Positions 36,256-45,197 of a DNA stretch of 64,000 nucleotides are shown piece by piece; within the stretch, counting starts at the first letter, position 1, and each line of letters starts with the position of its first letter. The DNA comes from Stutzerimonas kunmingensis (GTDB lineage Bacteria; Pseudomonadota; Gammaproteobacteria; Pseudomonadales; Pseudomonadaceae). The position numbers and the translations under genes are program-made. Under the pieces are notes generated by a model. It was not told the DNA's origin and searched no databases. It saw only the letters and a program-made list of their open reading frames with translations. The stretch is from assembly GCF_014764705.1 (NCBI RefSeq), contig NZ_JACXXG010000007.1, positions 62,001-126,000 of the forward strand. The letters run 5' to 3'.

Positions 36256-37296
36256 ATGCGAATCCCAGACCTGCAGCAACGCCTCGCCGACATCGGCGCC
36301 AAGCCCCGTCATATCGGGCGAATGACCCGTGCCTGGCTCAAGGGCCTGCCGCTCGATGTCGGCCGGCGCCAGCAACAGGCCGAGGACTTCCTGCCGCTGA
36401 GCGTGCGCGCAGGGCTGCCGGCGCTGAGCGCCGAGATCGACGGACTGGCGCGGCTGCGTTCCGAACACCCGGCGGCCGACGGTTCGGCGCGCCTGCTGGT
36501 GGAGCTGACCGATGGGCAGATGGTGGAAAGTGTCCTGCTGCCGCGAGACGGCCTGTGCGTGTCCAGTCAGGTCGGCTGCGCCGTTGGCTGCGTGTTCTGC
36601 ATGACTGGCAAGAGCGGACTGCTGCGTCAGCTGGGCAGTGCCGAGATTGTTGCCCAGGTCGCCCTCGCCCGACGCTTCCGCCCGGTAAAGAAGGTGGTGT
36701 TCATGGGCATGGGCGAGCCCGCACACAATCTCGACAACGTGCTCGAAGCCATCGACCTGCTCGGCACGGACGGCGGCATCGGCCACAAGAATCTGGTGTT
36801 CTCCACCGTCGGCGACATGCGCGTGTTCGAGCGTCTGCCGCAGCAGCGGGTCAAGCCGGCGCTGGCCCTGTCCCTGCACAGTACCGATGCGGCGCTGCGT
36901 CAGGCCCTGCTGCCGCGCGCGCCACAGATCGCACCCGACGAACTGGTCGACCTCGGCGAGGCCTACGCCCGCGCGACCGGATTCCCGATCCAGTACCAGT
37001 GGACACTGCTCAAGGGCATCAACGACAACCAGGATGAGATGGATGGCATCCTGCGCCTGCTCAAGGGCAAGTACGCGGTGATGAACCTGATCCCTTACAA
37101 CAGTCTGGAAGATGACGAATATCAGCGTCCCGATGGCGAGCGCATCGTGCAGATCGTGCGTTACCTGCACAGTCGCGGCGTGCTGACCAAGGTACGCAAC
37201 TCGGCCGGCCAGGACATCGACGGCGGGTGCGGCCAGCTCCGCGCCCGCGCCGAGCAGGTGCTCGATCGCAAGCGACGCGTTGATCGTGGGGCCTGA
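36256..37296 (+). CDS. RlmN-like radical SAM RNA methyltransferase (second copy type)
   Basis: 346 residues. The radical-SAM triad CAVGCVFC (Cys108, Cys112, Cys115), FMGMGEPAHNLDNV (SAM binding) and the C-terminal GGCGQLRAR cysteine that carries the transient methyl-thioether are all present. RlmN methylates C2 of A2503 in 23S rRNA and A37 of some tRNAs; Cfr methylates C8. In pseudomonads the true rlmN sits beside ndk and pilF, so this gene is probably a paralogue. The N-terminal domain is shorter and different from that of RlmN, so its target may differ. Confidence 0.85.
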   Translation: MRIPDLQQRLADIGAKPRHIGRMTRAWLKGLPLDVGRRQQQAEDFLPLSVRAGLPALSAEIDGLARLRSEHPAADGSARLLVELTDGQMVESVLLPRDGLCVSSQVGCAVGCVFCMTGKSGLLRQLGSAEIVAQVALARRFRPVKKVVFMGMGEPAHNLDNVLEAIDLLGTDGGIGHKNLVFSTVGDMRVFERLPQQRVKPALALSLHSTDAALRQALLPRAPQIAPDELVDLGEAYARATGFPIQYQWTLLKGINDNQDEMDGILRLLKGKYAVMNLIPYNSLEDDEYQRPDGERIVQIVRYLHSRGVLTKVRNSAGQDIDGGCGQLRARAEQVLDRKRRVDRGA

Positions 37297-37377
37297 ACCC
37301 ACAAGCCCCCGTCACTGTCCCAGCGCAATACTCACGCCGCCCACACCGCCCATCTCAGCAAGGAAAGCGCAAGTCGC

Positions 37378-38694
37378 ATGCACACATTGGAACAACTGGA
37401 ACGTGGCGAGCTGGCCGGAATACGCCGCCTCGATCTCTCGGCCGACCTGCAGAGCTTCCCGGAGGCGATCTTCGCCCTCGCCGATACGCTGGAAGTGCTG
37501 AATCTCTCCGGCAACCGCCTCAAGAGCCTGCCGTCCGACCTGTCCCGTCTGCGCAAGCTGCGCATTCTGTTCTGCTCGGACAACCTCTTCACCGGGGTGC
37601 CGGACTGCCTCGGCGACTGCGAGCAGTTGGAGATGATCGGCTTCAAAGCCAATCAGATTCGCCATCTGCCCGCCGCCGCGTTGCCATCGGCGTTGCGCTG
37701 GCTGATCCTCACCGACAACCGGCTGCAGGCATTGCCTGACGAGATCGGCAATTGCCGCCACTTGCAGAAACTGATGCTCGCTGGCAACCAGCTGTCTTCG
37801 CTGCCGGATTCGCTGGCCAATTGCGTCAACCTGGAATTGCTGCGCATCGCCGCCAACCGCCTGCCAGCGCTGCCCGACTGGGTGCTGACACTGCCGCGAC
37901 TCAGCTGGCTGGCCGCTGCCGGCAACCCCTTCAGCGACACCAGCGAAGCGATGAGGCTCGCTCGTCATTCGCTGCCGGCGATCCCGCGCGAACAAGTCGT
38001 TTTGCACGAGCAACTGGGCCAGGGTGCGTCGGGCATCATCTACCGTGCCGCATGGCAGCCGAGCGGACAGTCGCCCAAGCAAATGGCCGCCAAGCTGTTC
38101 AAGGGCCATGTCACCAGCGACGGCCTGCCCCACAGCGAGATGGCAGCCTGCGTATCCGCTGGCGCCCATCCAAATCTGATCGATGTTGCCGGGCCGCTGG
38201 CTGATCAGCCGGGCCAAACGCCGGGTCTGCTGATGGATCTGGTCGAGTCGGCCTTCCTGCCGCTGGCTGGTCCGCCGTCGCTGGTCAGTTGCACACGCGA
38301 TTGCTACGCCGAGGATCGAACCTTTACCGTGGAGCAGGCGCTGCGCATCGCCCGCGGCACCGCCTCGGCGGTCGCTCACCTGCATCAGCGCGGCATCCTG
38401 CATGGCGATCTGTACGCCCATAATCTGCTGGTCGATCCAACGGGCGAATGCCTGCTCAGCGATTTCGGCGCTGCCTCGTTCTTCGAGCCGGAGAGTGCCA
38501 CTGGCCAAGCGCTGCAACGCATCGAATCGCGCGCTTTCGGTTGTCTGCTGGAAGAGTTGCTGCAACGCTGCCCAGACCTCGAAAACGATTCGCATCGGCA
38601 CACTCTGTTCGAGCTACAGAATCAGTGCATGTCAGAGCAGCCAGAAGGCCGTCCAAACTTCAGTCAGTTGCACACCACTCTCGCCGCGCTCTGA
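37378..38694 (+). CDS. Leucine-rich repeat protein kinase
   Basis: 438 residues. Residues 15-190 hold about seven leucine-rich repeats (e.g. LEVLNLSGNRLKSLP, LQKLMLAGNQLSSLP). Residues 208-438 are a Ser/Thr-kinase-like domain: glycine loop LGQGASGIIY (213-222), Lys239, Glu254, catalytic loop HGDLYAHN (342-349) and DFG at 362-364. Thus every catalytic residue is present, though HRD reads HGD and the activation segment lacks a clear APE. No signal peptide or membrane segment, so it is cytosolic. This architecture is rare in bacteria but recurs in pseudomonads. Partners are unknown; two small membrane-protein genes follow at once. Confidence 0.88.
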   Translation: MHTLEQLERGELAGIRRLDLSADLQSFPEAIFALADTLEVLNLSGNRLKSLPSDLSRLRKLRILFCSDNLFTGVPDCLGDCEQLEMIGFKANQIRHLPAAALPSALRWLILTDNRLQALPDEIGNCRHLQKLMLAGNQLSSLPDSLANCVNLELLRIAANRLPALPDWVLTLPRLSWLAAAGNPFSDTSEAMRLARHSLPAIPREQVVLHEQLGQGASGIIYRAAWQPSGQSPKQMAAKLFKGHVTSDGLPHSEMAACVSAGAHPNLIDVAGPLADQPGQTPGLLMDLVESAFLPLAGPPSLVSCTRDCYAEDRTFTVEQALRIARGTASAVAHLHQRGILHGDLYAHNLLVDPTGECLLSDFGAASFFEPESATGQALQRIESRAFGCLLEELLQRCPDLENDSHRHTLFELQNQCMSEQPEGRPNFSQLHTTLAAL

Positions 38695-38718
38695 CGCGCT
38701 TTCCGGAGCGACCCCGCA

Positions 38719-39168
38719 ATGAACTCACCCAAAGCAGACGAAGAACATACGCCCTACCCTAAACCCTACTCGGATGCGGCGGTCGATCAGGACCCGTTCA
38801 TCCGTGGTTTGAAACAGCGCCTGCCCGAGCACTTGCGTGAATCCTTCAGCGAAGAGCAGCTCGATGCCCTGCGTGGGGTGTTCGGCGCGCGGTCATGGGT
38901 CAAGCACCGCGTCGATCTGCGCGGGACGGTGAAGGTGTGGCGCGACCGCTATTACTTCGCAATCGTCGCCGGTCGCAACAAGCGAAACCTGACCCGTCCC
39001 CAGCAAAATCTCTCGCTGGTGGCCAAGGCTGCATTGGCGACCTTGTTCCTGCTGTTTTCTGCATTGGTAGGGCTGGTGATCCTGTACGTGCTCAAGTCAG
39101 CGCTGGGGATCAATCTTTTCCCGGGATTCTCGTTGGGACTTTGGGACTGGCTCAAAGAGAGTCTCTAG
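38719..39168 (+). CDS. Hypothetical protein with one membrane segment
   Basis: 149 residues. The N-terminal 90 are soluble and charged (PFIRGLKQRLPEHLRESFSE, WVKHRVDLRGTVKVWRDRYY), then one hydrophobic segment at about 105-128. By the positive-inside rule the soluble part is cytosolic. No family recognised with confidence, though I believe similar proteins follow the LRR-kinase in other pseudomonads. It starts 24 bp after the kinase gene with a GGAG-like site. Confidence 0.7.
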   Translation: MNSPKADEEHTPYPKPYSDAAVDQDPFIRGLKQRLPEHLRESFSEEQLDALRGVFGARSWVKHRVDLRGTVKVWRDRYYFAIVAGRNKRNLTRPQQNLSLVAKAALATLFLLFSALVGLVILYVLKSALGINLFPGFSLGLWDWLKESL

Positions 39169-39243
39169 ATGAAGCCCGCCACAACGTGCGGCGAGAATGT
39201 ACCGCTCGACTAGACTCCGGAGAAGCCGCGATTGGAGGCAGTC

Positions 39244-39474
39244 ATGTCCGAGACACCAATGAAAGACGATCAGGAAAAGACTCTGACGCTTCGCGAAATG
39301 CTGAGCAGCGTTCTGGCTGCGGCACTGGGCGTACAGAGCGGCAAGAACAGAGCCCGGGATTTCAGCCATGGAAAACCCAGCCACTTCATCATTCTCGGCG
39401 TGGGTTTCACCGTTCTGTTCGTGCTGGTGATCCTGGGGTTGGTGAAACTGGTGCTCTATCTGGTTGGGAGCTGA
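39244..39474 (+). CDS. DUF2970-family small membrane protein
   Basis: 76 residues from MSETPMKDDQEKTLTLREML, with a GGAGG ribosome site 7 bases upstream. SVLAAALGVQSGKNRARDFS followed by HGKPSHFII and one membrane segment (GVGFTVLFVLVILGLVKLVL) is the DUF2970 pattern. Function unknown. It lies 75 bp after the preceding membrane protein gene in the same direction. Confidence 0.82.
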   Translation: MSETPMKDDQEKTLTLREMLSSVLAAALGVQSGKNRARDFSHGKPSHFIILGVGFTVLFVLVILGLVKLVLYLVGS

Positions 39475-39481
39475 GCTTTTA

Positions 39482-39583
39482 CTACTGATGGCTGACCCAG
39501 AAGATCGCGGTGCCCACCGCGAGCATGATCAGACTGAAGATAGCCGCGGCGTCCACCACACTGTCGCGCTGTTCGTTTCTCAC
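39482..39583 (-). CDS. 33-residue membrane peptide upstream of cysI
   Basis: A GTG-initiated frame, MRNEQRDSVVDAAAIFSLIM then LAVGTAIFWVSHQ, ends 7 bp from the convergent DUF2970 stop. GAGGAG lies 8 bases before the GTG. A charged N-terminus and one hydrophobic segment of about 20 residues make a plausible single-pass inner-membrane peptide. Third codon positions are GC-rich as in real genes here. I believe similar peptides occur near cysI in other pseudomonads but cannot confirm it. Confidence 0.55.
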   Translation of the reverse strand: MRNEQRDSVVDAAAIFSLIMLAVGTAIFWVSHQ

Positions 39584-39819
39584 GGAAGTTCTCCTCTAGC
39601 GGTTCGATGATATCGACAGCTTCTTTGAGGCAGTTAAGACCACTGTTGTGCGTTGCTCAAGGGCAGCGGGTTATAAGTCCATTTGGCTTGGTTTGGTTCT
39701 AAACATATTCCCAAACATCACTTTTGCGTATAACCACGAGCTGGTATCGTGCCGCCCTCCCTTAATGGGTGCGCGGCCGTGCGCGCGAATGCTGTAGACA
39801 GCCTGAAAACAGGACATTT

Positions 39820-41478
39820 ATGTACGTTTACGATCAGTACGACCAACACATCATCGAGGATCGGGTCCGGCAGTTCCGCGACCAGACTCGCCGCTTCCTG
39901 GCTGGCGAACTCGCTGATGAAGAATTCCGCCCGCTGCGCCTGCAGAATGGCCTGTACATCCAGCGCTACGCGCCGATGCTGCGCGTAGCCGTGCCTTACG
40001 GGCTGCTGTCCTCCACCCAGGTACGCAAGCTGGCCGAGATCGCACGTCATTACGACAAGGGATACGCGCACATCAGTACCCGGACCAACGTGCAGTTCAA
40101 TTGGCCCGAGCTGGAAGACGTGCCGGAAATTCTTGCCGAGCTGGCCACCGTGCAGATGCACGCCATCCAGACCAGCGGCAACTGCATCCGCAACACCACC
40201 ACCGACCAGTTCGCCGGTGTCGCCAAGGACGAGCTGATCGATCCCCGCCCGTGGTGCGAGATCATTCGCCAGTGGTCGACCTTCCACCCCGAATTCGCCT
40301 TCCTGCCGCGCAAGTTCAAGATCGCCGTCAACGGCGCGGTCAGCGACCGGGCCGCCATCGAGGTGCACGATATCGGCCTGGAAGCGGTGAAGAACGAGGC
40401 CGGCGACCTGGGCTTCCGCGTTTCGGTCGGTGGCGGCCTCGGCCGGACCCCGATCGTCGGCAGCTTCATCAACGAATTTCTGCCTTGGCAGCACCTGTTG
40501 AGCTATCTCGACGCCATCCTGCGGGTCTATAACCGCTATGGCCGTCGTGACAACAAGTTCAAGGCACGCATCAAGATTTTGGTCAAGGCGCTCACGCCAG
40601 AAGTGTTTGCCGAGCGCGTCGATGCCGAATGGGCGCATCTCAAGGACGGCCCGACGACGCTGACCGAAGCTGAAGTTCAGCGTGTCAGCAAGTTTTTCGT
40701 CGATCCGGAGTACAAAGCCCTGGAAGACCAGAGCGCTGCGCTCGCCCAGCTGGACGCAGAGCATCCAGGCTTTGCCCGCTGGCGCCAGCGCAACGTGGTC
40801 GCACACAAGAAGCCCGGCTACGCGGCAGTCACCCTCTCGCTGAAGAGCACTGGCGTGGCGCCCGGCGACGTCACCGACAAGCAGCTCGATGCCATCGCCG
40901 ATCTGGCCGATCGCTACAGCTTCGGCGAGGTGCGCAACTCCCACGAGCAGAACATGATTCTGGCCGATGTCGAGCAGGCCAAGCTGTTCGAGCTGTGGCA
41001 TGAACTGCGCGAATTGGGTCTGGCCACGCCGAACATCGGCCTGCTGACCGACATCATCTGCTGCCCTGGCGGCGACTTCTGCTCGCTGGCCAACGCCAAG
41101 TCGATCCCAATCGCCGAATCCATCCAGCGTCGCTTCGATAACCTCGATTACCTGTTCGACCTGGGCAACATCGACCTGAACATCTCAGGCTGCATGAACG
41201 CCTGCGGTCACCACCATGTCGGCCATATTGGCATTCTGGGCGTGGACAAGAAGGGCGCGGAGTTCTACCAGGTTTCGCTGGGCGGCAGTTCCGGCCGTGA
41301 CGCGAGCCTCGGCCAGATCCTCGGCCCATCCTTCGCCCAGGACTCGATGCCAGATGTGATCGAAAAGATCATCAACGTTTACGTGGAGCAGCGTACCGAA
41401 GATGAACAGTTCATCGACACTTACCGCCGCATCGGCATTGATCCCTTCAAGGAGCGCGTCTATGCAGCGAATCATTAA
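39820..41478 (+). CDS. cysI: Sulfite reductase hemoprotein (CysI type)
   Basis: 552 residues. ATG at 39820 follows an AGGAC site. The two ferredoxin-like repeats of the nitrite/sulfite reductase family are seen at NGLYIQRYAPMLRVAVPYGL and AVTLSLKSTGVAPGDVTDKQ. Siroheme and [4Fe-4S] ligands are in CCPGGDFCSLA (C-x5-C) and GCMNACGHHHVGHIG (C-x3-C). The enzyme reduces sulfite to sulfide with six electrons for cysteine synthesis. It overlaps the DUF934 gene by 17 bp. The AT-rich stretch upstream (about 39670-39735) would suit CysB, but I see no definite site. Confidence 0.93.
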   Translation: MYVYDQYDQHIIEDRVRQFRDQTRRFLAGELADEEFRPLRLQNGLYIQRYAPMLRVAVPYGLLSSTQVRKLAEIARHYDKGYAHISTRTNVQFNWPELEDVPEILAELATVQMHAIQTSGNCIRNTTTDQFAGVAKDELIDPRPWCEIIRQWSTFHPEFAFLPRKFKIAVNGAVSDRAAIEVHDIGLEAVKNEAGDLGFRVSVGGGLGRTPIVGSFINEFLPWQHLLSYLDAILRVYNRYGRRDNKFKARIKILVKALTPEVFAERVDAEWAHLKDGPTTLTEAEVQRVSKFFVDPEYKALEDQSAALAQLDAEHPGFARWRQRNVVAHKKPGYAAVTLSLKSTGVAPGDVTDKQLDAIADLADRYSFGEVRNSHEQNMILADVEQAKLFELWHELRELGLATPNIGLLTDIICCPGGDFCSLANAKSIPIAESIQRRFDNLDYLFDLGNIDLNISGCMNACGHHHVGHIGILGVDKKGAEFYQVSLGGSSGRDASLGQILGPSFAQDSMPDVIEKIINVYVEQRTEDEQFIDTYRRIGIDPFKERVYAANH

Positions 41479-41962
41479 GAACGATCAACTGGTCGACGAG
41501 ACCTGGCATCTGCTGCCCAAGGAACAGACGCTCGACGACCTGTGCAATAGCGACGATCTGATCGTGCCGCTGCATCTCTGGCTGGACCATGCCCATGCGC
41601 TGAAAGCCCGCGACGGCGGCCTCGGGGTCTGGCTCGATGCCAACGAGCAGATCGAGGACATCGCAGACGACCTGGCGCACTTCCAGGTCATCGCGCTGAA
41701 TTTCCCCAGCTTCACCGACGGCCGCCACTACTCCAGTGCCCGCCTTTTGCGCGAGCGCTACGGCTACAAAGGCGAGATCCGCGCCATCGGCGATGTGCTG
41801 CGGGACCAGCTGTTCTACATGCGTCGCTGCGGCTTCGATGCGTTCGCCATTCGCGCCGATCGGGACCCGGTCGACGCGCTGGAAGGCTTGAAGGACTTTT
41901 CGGTGACCTATCAGGCCGCGGCCGACGATGAGCGCCCGCTGTTCCGCCGTCGCCAGAGCTGA
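41462..41962 (+). CDS. DUF934-family partner of sulfite reductase
   Basis: 166 residues, start MQRIIKNDQLVDETWHLLPK with AAGGAG 8 bases upstream, inside the end of cysI. Conserved parts are LGVWLDANEQIEDIADDL, FPSFTDGRHYSSARLLRERY and GDVLRDQLFYMRRCGFDAF. DUF934 proteins are encoded with sulfite or nitrite/sulfite reductases across proteobacteria and presumably assist electron transfer or assembly; their chemistry is not established to my knowledge. A bidirectional terminator follows. Confidence 0.9.
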   Translation: MQRIIKNDQLVDETWHLLPKEQTLDDLCNSDDLIVPLHLWLDHAHALKARDGGLGVWLDANEQIEDIADDLAHFQVIALNFPSFTDGRHYSSARLLRERYGYKGEIRAIGDVLRDQLFYMRRCGFDAFAIRADRDPVDALEGLKDFSVTYQAAADDERPLFRRRQS

Positions 41963-41988
41963 TACCAGCCCGGTCGATTGCGACAAAT

Positions 41989-42015
41989 AAAAAGCCCGCC
42001 TATTGGCGGGCTTTT
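41989..42015. terminator. Bidirectional intrinsic terminator after DUF934
   Basis: AAAAAGCCCGCC, a 4-base loop and GGCGGGCTTTT. It has a U-tract on both strands and so serves the cysI operon and the convergent 33-codon gene. Confidence 0.85.
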
Positions 42016-42022
42016 CATTGCT

Positions 42023-42124
42023 TCATTGATACATCCAGAAGTTGGGGTGTTCGACCGGCGTGGTGACTACATCGGCCTTTTTTCCGGCAGCGATCTGTTT
42101 GATCTTCTCGGCGAGCTTCTTCAT
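42023..42124 (-). CDS. 33-residue basic peptide gene
   Basis: ATG-initiated frame MKKLAEKIKQIAAGKKADVV then TTPVEHPNFWMYQ. GAGGA lies 9 bases upstream and a strong terminator 8 bp downstream. The N-terminal half is lysine-rich and would form an amphipathic helix; the C-terminal half is a proline-containing tail ending in aromatic residues. No family recognised. The complete set of expression signals around such a short frame argues for a real small protein. Confidence 0.55.
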   Translation of the reverse strand: MKKLAEKIKQIAAGKKADVVTTPVEHPNFWMYQ

Positions 42125-42231
42125 GAGACATTTCCTCGGTTGCGATCAGGAGTGGCGCTAGATTCCGCCAATTACCGCTGCCGAGGAAATTCATTGCCAC
42201 TATCGCGGCGATAAGCCAGCACGTGTGGAAT

Positions 42232-43224
42232 TCAGTCCACGCGGACCAGCACTCGACCCACCTGGCCGCCGGCCAGAATGCGCTCGATCGCCGTCGGTAA
42301 CTCCTCCAGCCCGACCTCCTGCGAGAGGTCGTCCAGATTGGCCAGCTTCCACTGCAGCGATAGCTTGTCCCACATGGAAGCCTTGACTACCAGCGGGATC
42401 TCCACCGAATCAACACCCAGCAGATTCACGCCGCGAAGAATGAACGGAAGCACGCTGGCCTGGAAATGCGTCCCGGCGGTAAGGCCGCAACAGGCCACGC
42501 TGGCACCGCGCTGTAGCGACTTCACCACGTTGAACAGGATGTCTCCGCCAACGGTGTCCACCGCCCCGCCCCATTGTTCCTTGAGCAACGCTTTCTCCAC
42601 ACCAGCCTGCAGTGCGGCGCGCTCGACGATCTGGCTAGCCCCCAGGCGAGTAAGGAAGTCCGCCTGATCAGCCTTGCCCGTGACCGCCGCAACCTTGTAG
42701 CCAAGACTGGCCAATAGCGCCACCGCTATGCTGCCAACGCCACCCGTCGCGCCAGTGACCAGCACGGGCGCTTCGCCTGGCTCAAGACCCGCCTGTTCCA
42801 GCTTGTCGACGCAGAGGGCCGCGGTCAGCCCGGCCGTGCCGAGGATCATAGCCTCGCGCAACGAAAGCCCCTGCGGGCGCTTGATCACCCAGGCCGCCGG
42901 AACGCGGATGTACTGGCCGAAGCCACCGGCGGTGTTCATGCCCAGGTCGTAGCCCGTGACAATCACCTCATCGCCTTCGGCGAACTCACCGACGCTGGAC
43001 GAAGCCACGACACCCGCGGCGTCGATGCCTGGCGTATGGGGAAATGAGCGGGTCACGCCGCGATTGCCGCTCGCCGATAGCGCATCCTTGAAGTTCAGCG
43101 AGGAGTAATGCACCCGAATGAGTACCTCACCGGCTGGCAGCTCGTCGGTAGTACGTTCGACGATACGGGTTTCGAAACGACCCTCGGTCGTCTCGCTGAC
43201 TTGTAGTGCCTTGAAGCTGCTCAT
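42232..43224 (-). CDS. YhdH/AcuI-type quinone oxidoreductase
   Basis: 330 residues of the zinc-independent medium-chain reductase family. Markers: SLNFKDALSASGNRGV, YDLGMNTAGGFGQYIRVPA, and the NADPH loop LVTGATGGVGSIAVALLASL (about 153-172). E. coli YhdH/AcuI reduces acryloyl-CoA and quinone-like enones with NADPH, a detoxification step. Here no pathway partner is adjacent, so the substrate stays general. It is followed upstream by sohB on the same strand, 13 bp apart, possibly cotranscribed. Confidence 0.9.
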   Translation of the reverse strand: MSSFKALQVSETTEGRFETRIVERTTDELPAGEVLIRVHYSSLNFKDALSASGNRGVTRSFPHTPGIDAAGVVASSSVGEFAEGDEVIVTGYDLGMNTAGGFGQYIRVPAAWVIKRPQGLSLREAMILGTAGLTAALCVDKLEQAGLEPGEAPVLVTGATGGVGSIAVALLASLGYKVAAVTGKADQADFLTRLGASQIVERAALQAGVEKALLKEQWGGAVDTVGGDILFNVVKSLQRGASVACCGLTAGTHFQASVLPFILRGVNLLGVDSVEIPLVVKASMWDKLSLQWKLANLDDLSQEVGLEELPTAIERILAGGQVGRVLVRVD

Positions 43225-43237
43225 GCGGTTCCCCTTG

Positions 43238-44260
43238 TCATTGCCAAAAACGTTGTTCGTTCAGCCGGCTCCAGCCTTTCAGCAAGCCGTGCTCCATAAC
43301 CGTACTGGCCGCCATGCCGAAGCGCTCGGGCAGGCTTTTCTTCTGTATGTAATGCAACTGGAACAGTTCCGCTTCCTGAGCGCGCTCGGCGAGATACTGA
43401 TCGCTGGTCTTGAGTTCGTCCGCCAGATGCTTGCCCAACGCGGCAATGCCCAGCCACACCTCTCCCGTCGCCACGTCATCTATCGACAGGTTCTGCCGGT
43501 AACGCGCGACGAAGTTCTTGAACAGCTCGTGGGTCGTCTCCAGGTCTTCCTGGAACTTCTCGCGGCCCTTCTCGGTGTTCTCGCCGAACACGGTCAACGT
43601 GCGCTTGTACTCGCCAGCGGTCAGCACTTCGAAATCGACATCGTGCTTCTTCAGCAGTCGATGCACATTCGGCAGCTGTGCCACCACGCCAATGGAACCG
43701 AGAATGGCGAACGGTGCGGTGAGAATGCGATTGCCGATACAGGCCATCATGTAGCCGCCGCTGGCTGCGACCTTGTCGACACAGACGGTCAGAGGCACGC
43801 CGGCATCTCGAATGCGCACCAGCTGCGAGGCAGCCAGGCCATAGCCATGGACCATGCCGCCACCACTTTCCAGGCGCAACACCACCTCATCCTGCGGCGT
43901 CGCCATGGTCAGCAGCGCGGTGATCTCGTGGCGCAGGTTGTCTACTGCAGACGCGCGAATATCGCCATCGAAATCGAGAACGAAGACTCGAGCTGGAGAC
44001 TCGGCCTTCCTGTTCTGCTTGGCCGCCTTCGCTTCGCGCTTGCGCAATGCCTTGAACGCGTCCTTCTCCATTACGGCCTGCTCCAGGCGCTCACGCATGG
44101 ATTTGTAGAATTCGTTGAGCTTGTGCACCTCGAGGTGCCCACCACTCTGTTTGCTGCGCCCCCGCCGCATCGAAGCCAGCGCGATGAGCACGATCACGAT
44201 CGCCACGACCAACGTGACGGTCTTTGCCAGGAAGCTGGCATAGTCGACAAGAAATTCCAC
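43238..44260 (-). CDS. sohB: Inner-membrane protease SohB
   Basis: 340 residues starting at GTG (44260), supported by GGGGGA 7 bases upstream. One membrane anchor at about 7-28, a charged coiled stretch, then the S49 peptidase domain: VDKVAASGGYMMA holds the catalytic Ser and AGEYKRTLTVFGENTEKGRE the catalytic Lys. The protein is the short SppA relative that degrades signal peptides and misfolded proteins on the periplasmic side. Length matches E. coli SohB (349). Confidence 0.92.
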   Translation of the reverse strand: MEFLVDYASFLAKTVTLVVAIVIVLIALASMRRGRSKQSGGHLEVHKLNEFYKSMRERLEQAVMEKDAFKALRKREAKAAKQNRKAESPARVFVLDFDGDIRASAVDNLRHEITALLTMATPQDEVVLRLESGGGMVHGYGLAASQLVRIRDAGVPLTVCVDKVAASGGYMMACIGNRILTAPFAILGSIGVVAQLPNVHRLLKKHDVDFEVLTAGEYKRTLTVFGENTEKGREKFQEDLETTHELFKNFVARYRQNLSIDDVATGEVWLGIAALGKHLADELKTSDQYLAERAQEAELFQLHYIQKKSLPERFGMAASTVMEHGLLKGWSRLNEQRFWQ

Positions 44261-44439
44261 GTATCCCCCTCGATGAGTTCCGATCGCCGACAAACTACCT
44301 TCGGCGGCATGCCGCCAGCATACCGGCGGGCCTGTACCTGAGCCAGCGCGAGCGATTCAAACAAACGTTCGAATTATCGTTGACACTCCCGAACGATGTC
44401 CCTACCCTCGCGAAAAACAGTGCCGGCCGGAGCAGCAGC

Positions 44440-45138
44440 ATGGGCAGTATCTACCTGATCAGGCATGGTCAGGCGTCTTTCGGCGCAGAAAACTACGACG
44501 TGCTGTCCCCGCTGGGATATCGCCAGTCCGAAGCCTTGGGTGACTACCTGGCGCAACTCGATGTGTCTTTCGATAGATGCCTGAGCGGCGAGCTGGAACG
44601 CCAGCAGAATACCGCCCGCGCCACGCTGGCGAGGCTAGGCGCTCAGCCTGAGCTTGAAGTCGATGCTGCCTTCAATGAGTTTCACGCCGATGCGGTTATC
44701 CGCGCGCATCTTCCCGACCTGCTCCAGGTGGAGCCGAATGCGATGCACATCCTGCGCAACGCCGCCGATCATCGTGCCGACTTTCAGCGCCTGTTCACCC
44801 ATGTAGTGCATCGCTGGATATCCGGTGAACATGAGAAGGACGACCTGGAGAGCTGGCAGCACTTTCTCGACCGTGTACGTGGTGGTCTTGAGCGCGTTCT
44901 CGATCAAGCCGGCAAACGCGACCGTATCGCCATCTTCACCTCCGGTGGAACTATCACCGCGCTGCTGCAACTGATCATAGGCGTGCCGCCGATCAAGGCG
45001 TTCGAGATGAACTGGCAGATCGTCAACACCTCGCTCAGCCTGTTGAAATTTCGTGATCGGGATGTCGCGCTGGCTTCGTTCAACAGCCATGCGCACCTGC
45101 AACTCCTGAAGAATCCGGAGCTCGTCACCCATAGATGA
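44440..45138 (+). CDS. Histidine phosphatase family protein
   Basis: 232 residues from MGSIYLIRHGQASFGAENYD with a GGAG site upstream. RHG (residues 8-10) holds the nucleophile histidine, the second catalytic histidine region is FTSGGTITALLQ near the C-terminus (Gly in place of the usual His after SG, so the second histidine may be elsewhere), and the acid is probably in FNEFHADAV. Phosphoglycerate-mutase-like fold; substrate unknown. It begins a same-strand series of lipid or acyl-CoA related genes (SCP2 protein, phosphotransferase, SDR), which suggests a role there. Confidence 0.85.
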   Translation: MGSIYLIRHGQASFGAENYDVLSPLGYRQSEALGDYLAQLDVSFDRCLSGELERQQNTARATLARLGAQPELEVDAAFNEFHADAVIRAHLPDLLQVEPNAMHILRNAADHRADFQRLFTHVVHRWISGEHEKDDLESWQHFLDRVRGGLERVLDQAGKRDRIAIFTSGGTITALLQLIIGVPPIKAFEMNWQIVNTSLSLLKFRDRDVALASFNSHAHLQLLKNPELVTHR

Positions 45139-45197
45139 GCCCAGCCCCAAGCGGCCAAAAGCTGCGTGTACCCATAACGACCAAAAAGGAAACCCTC

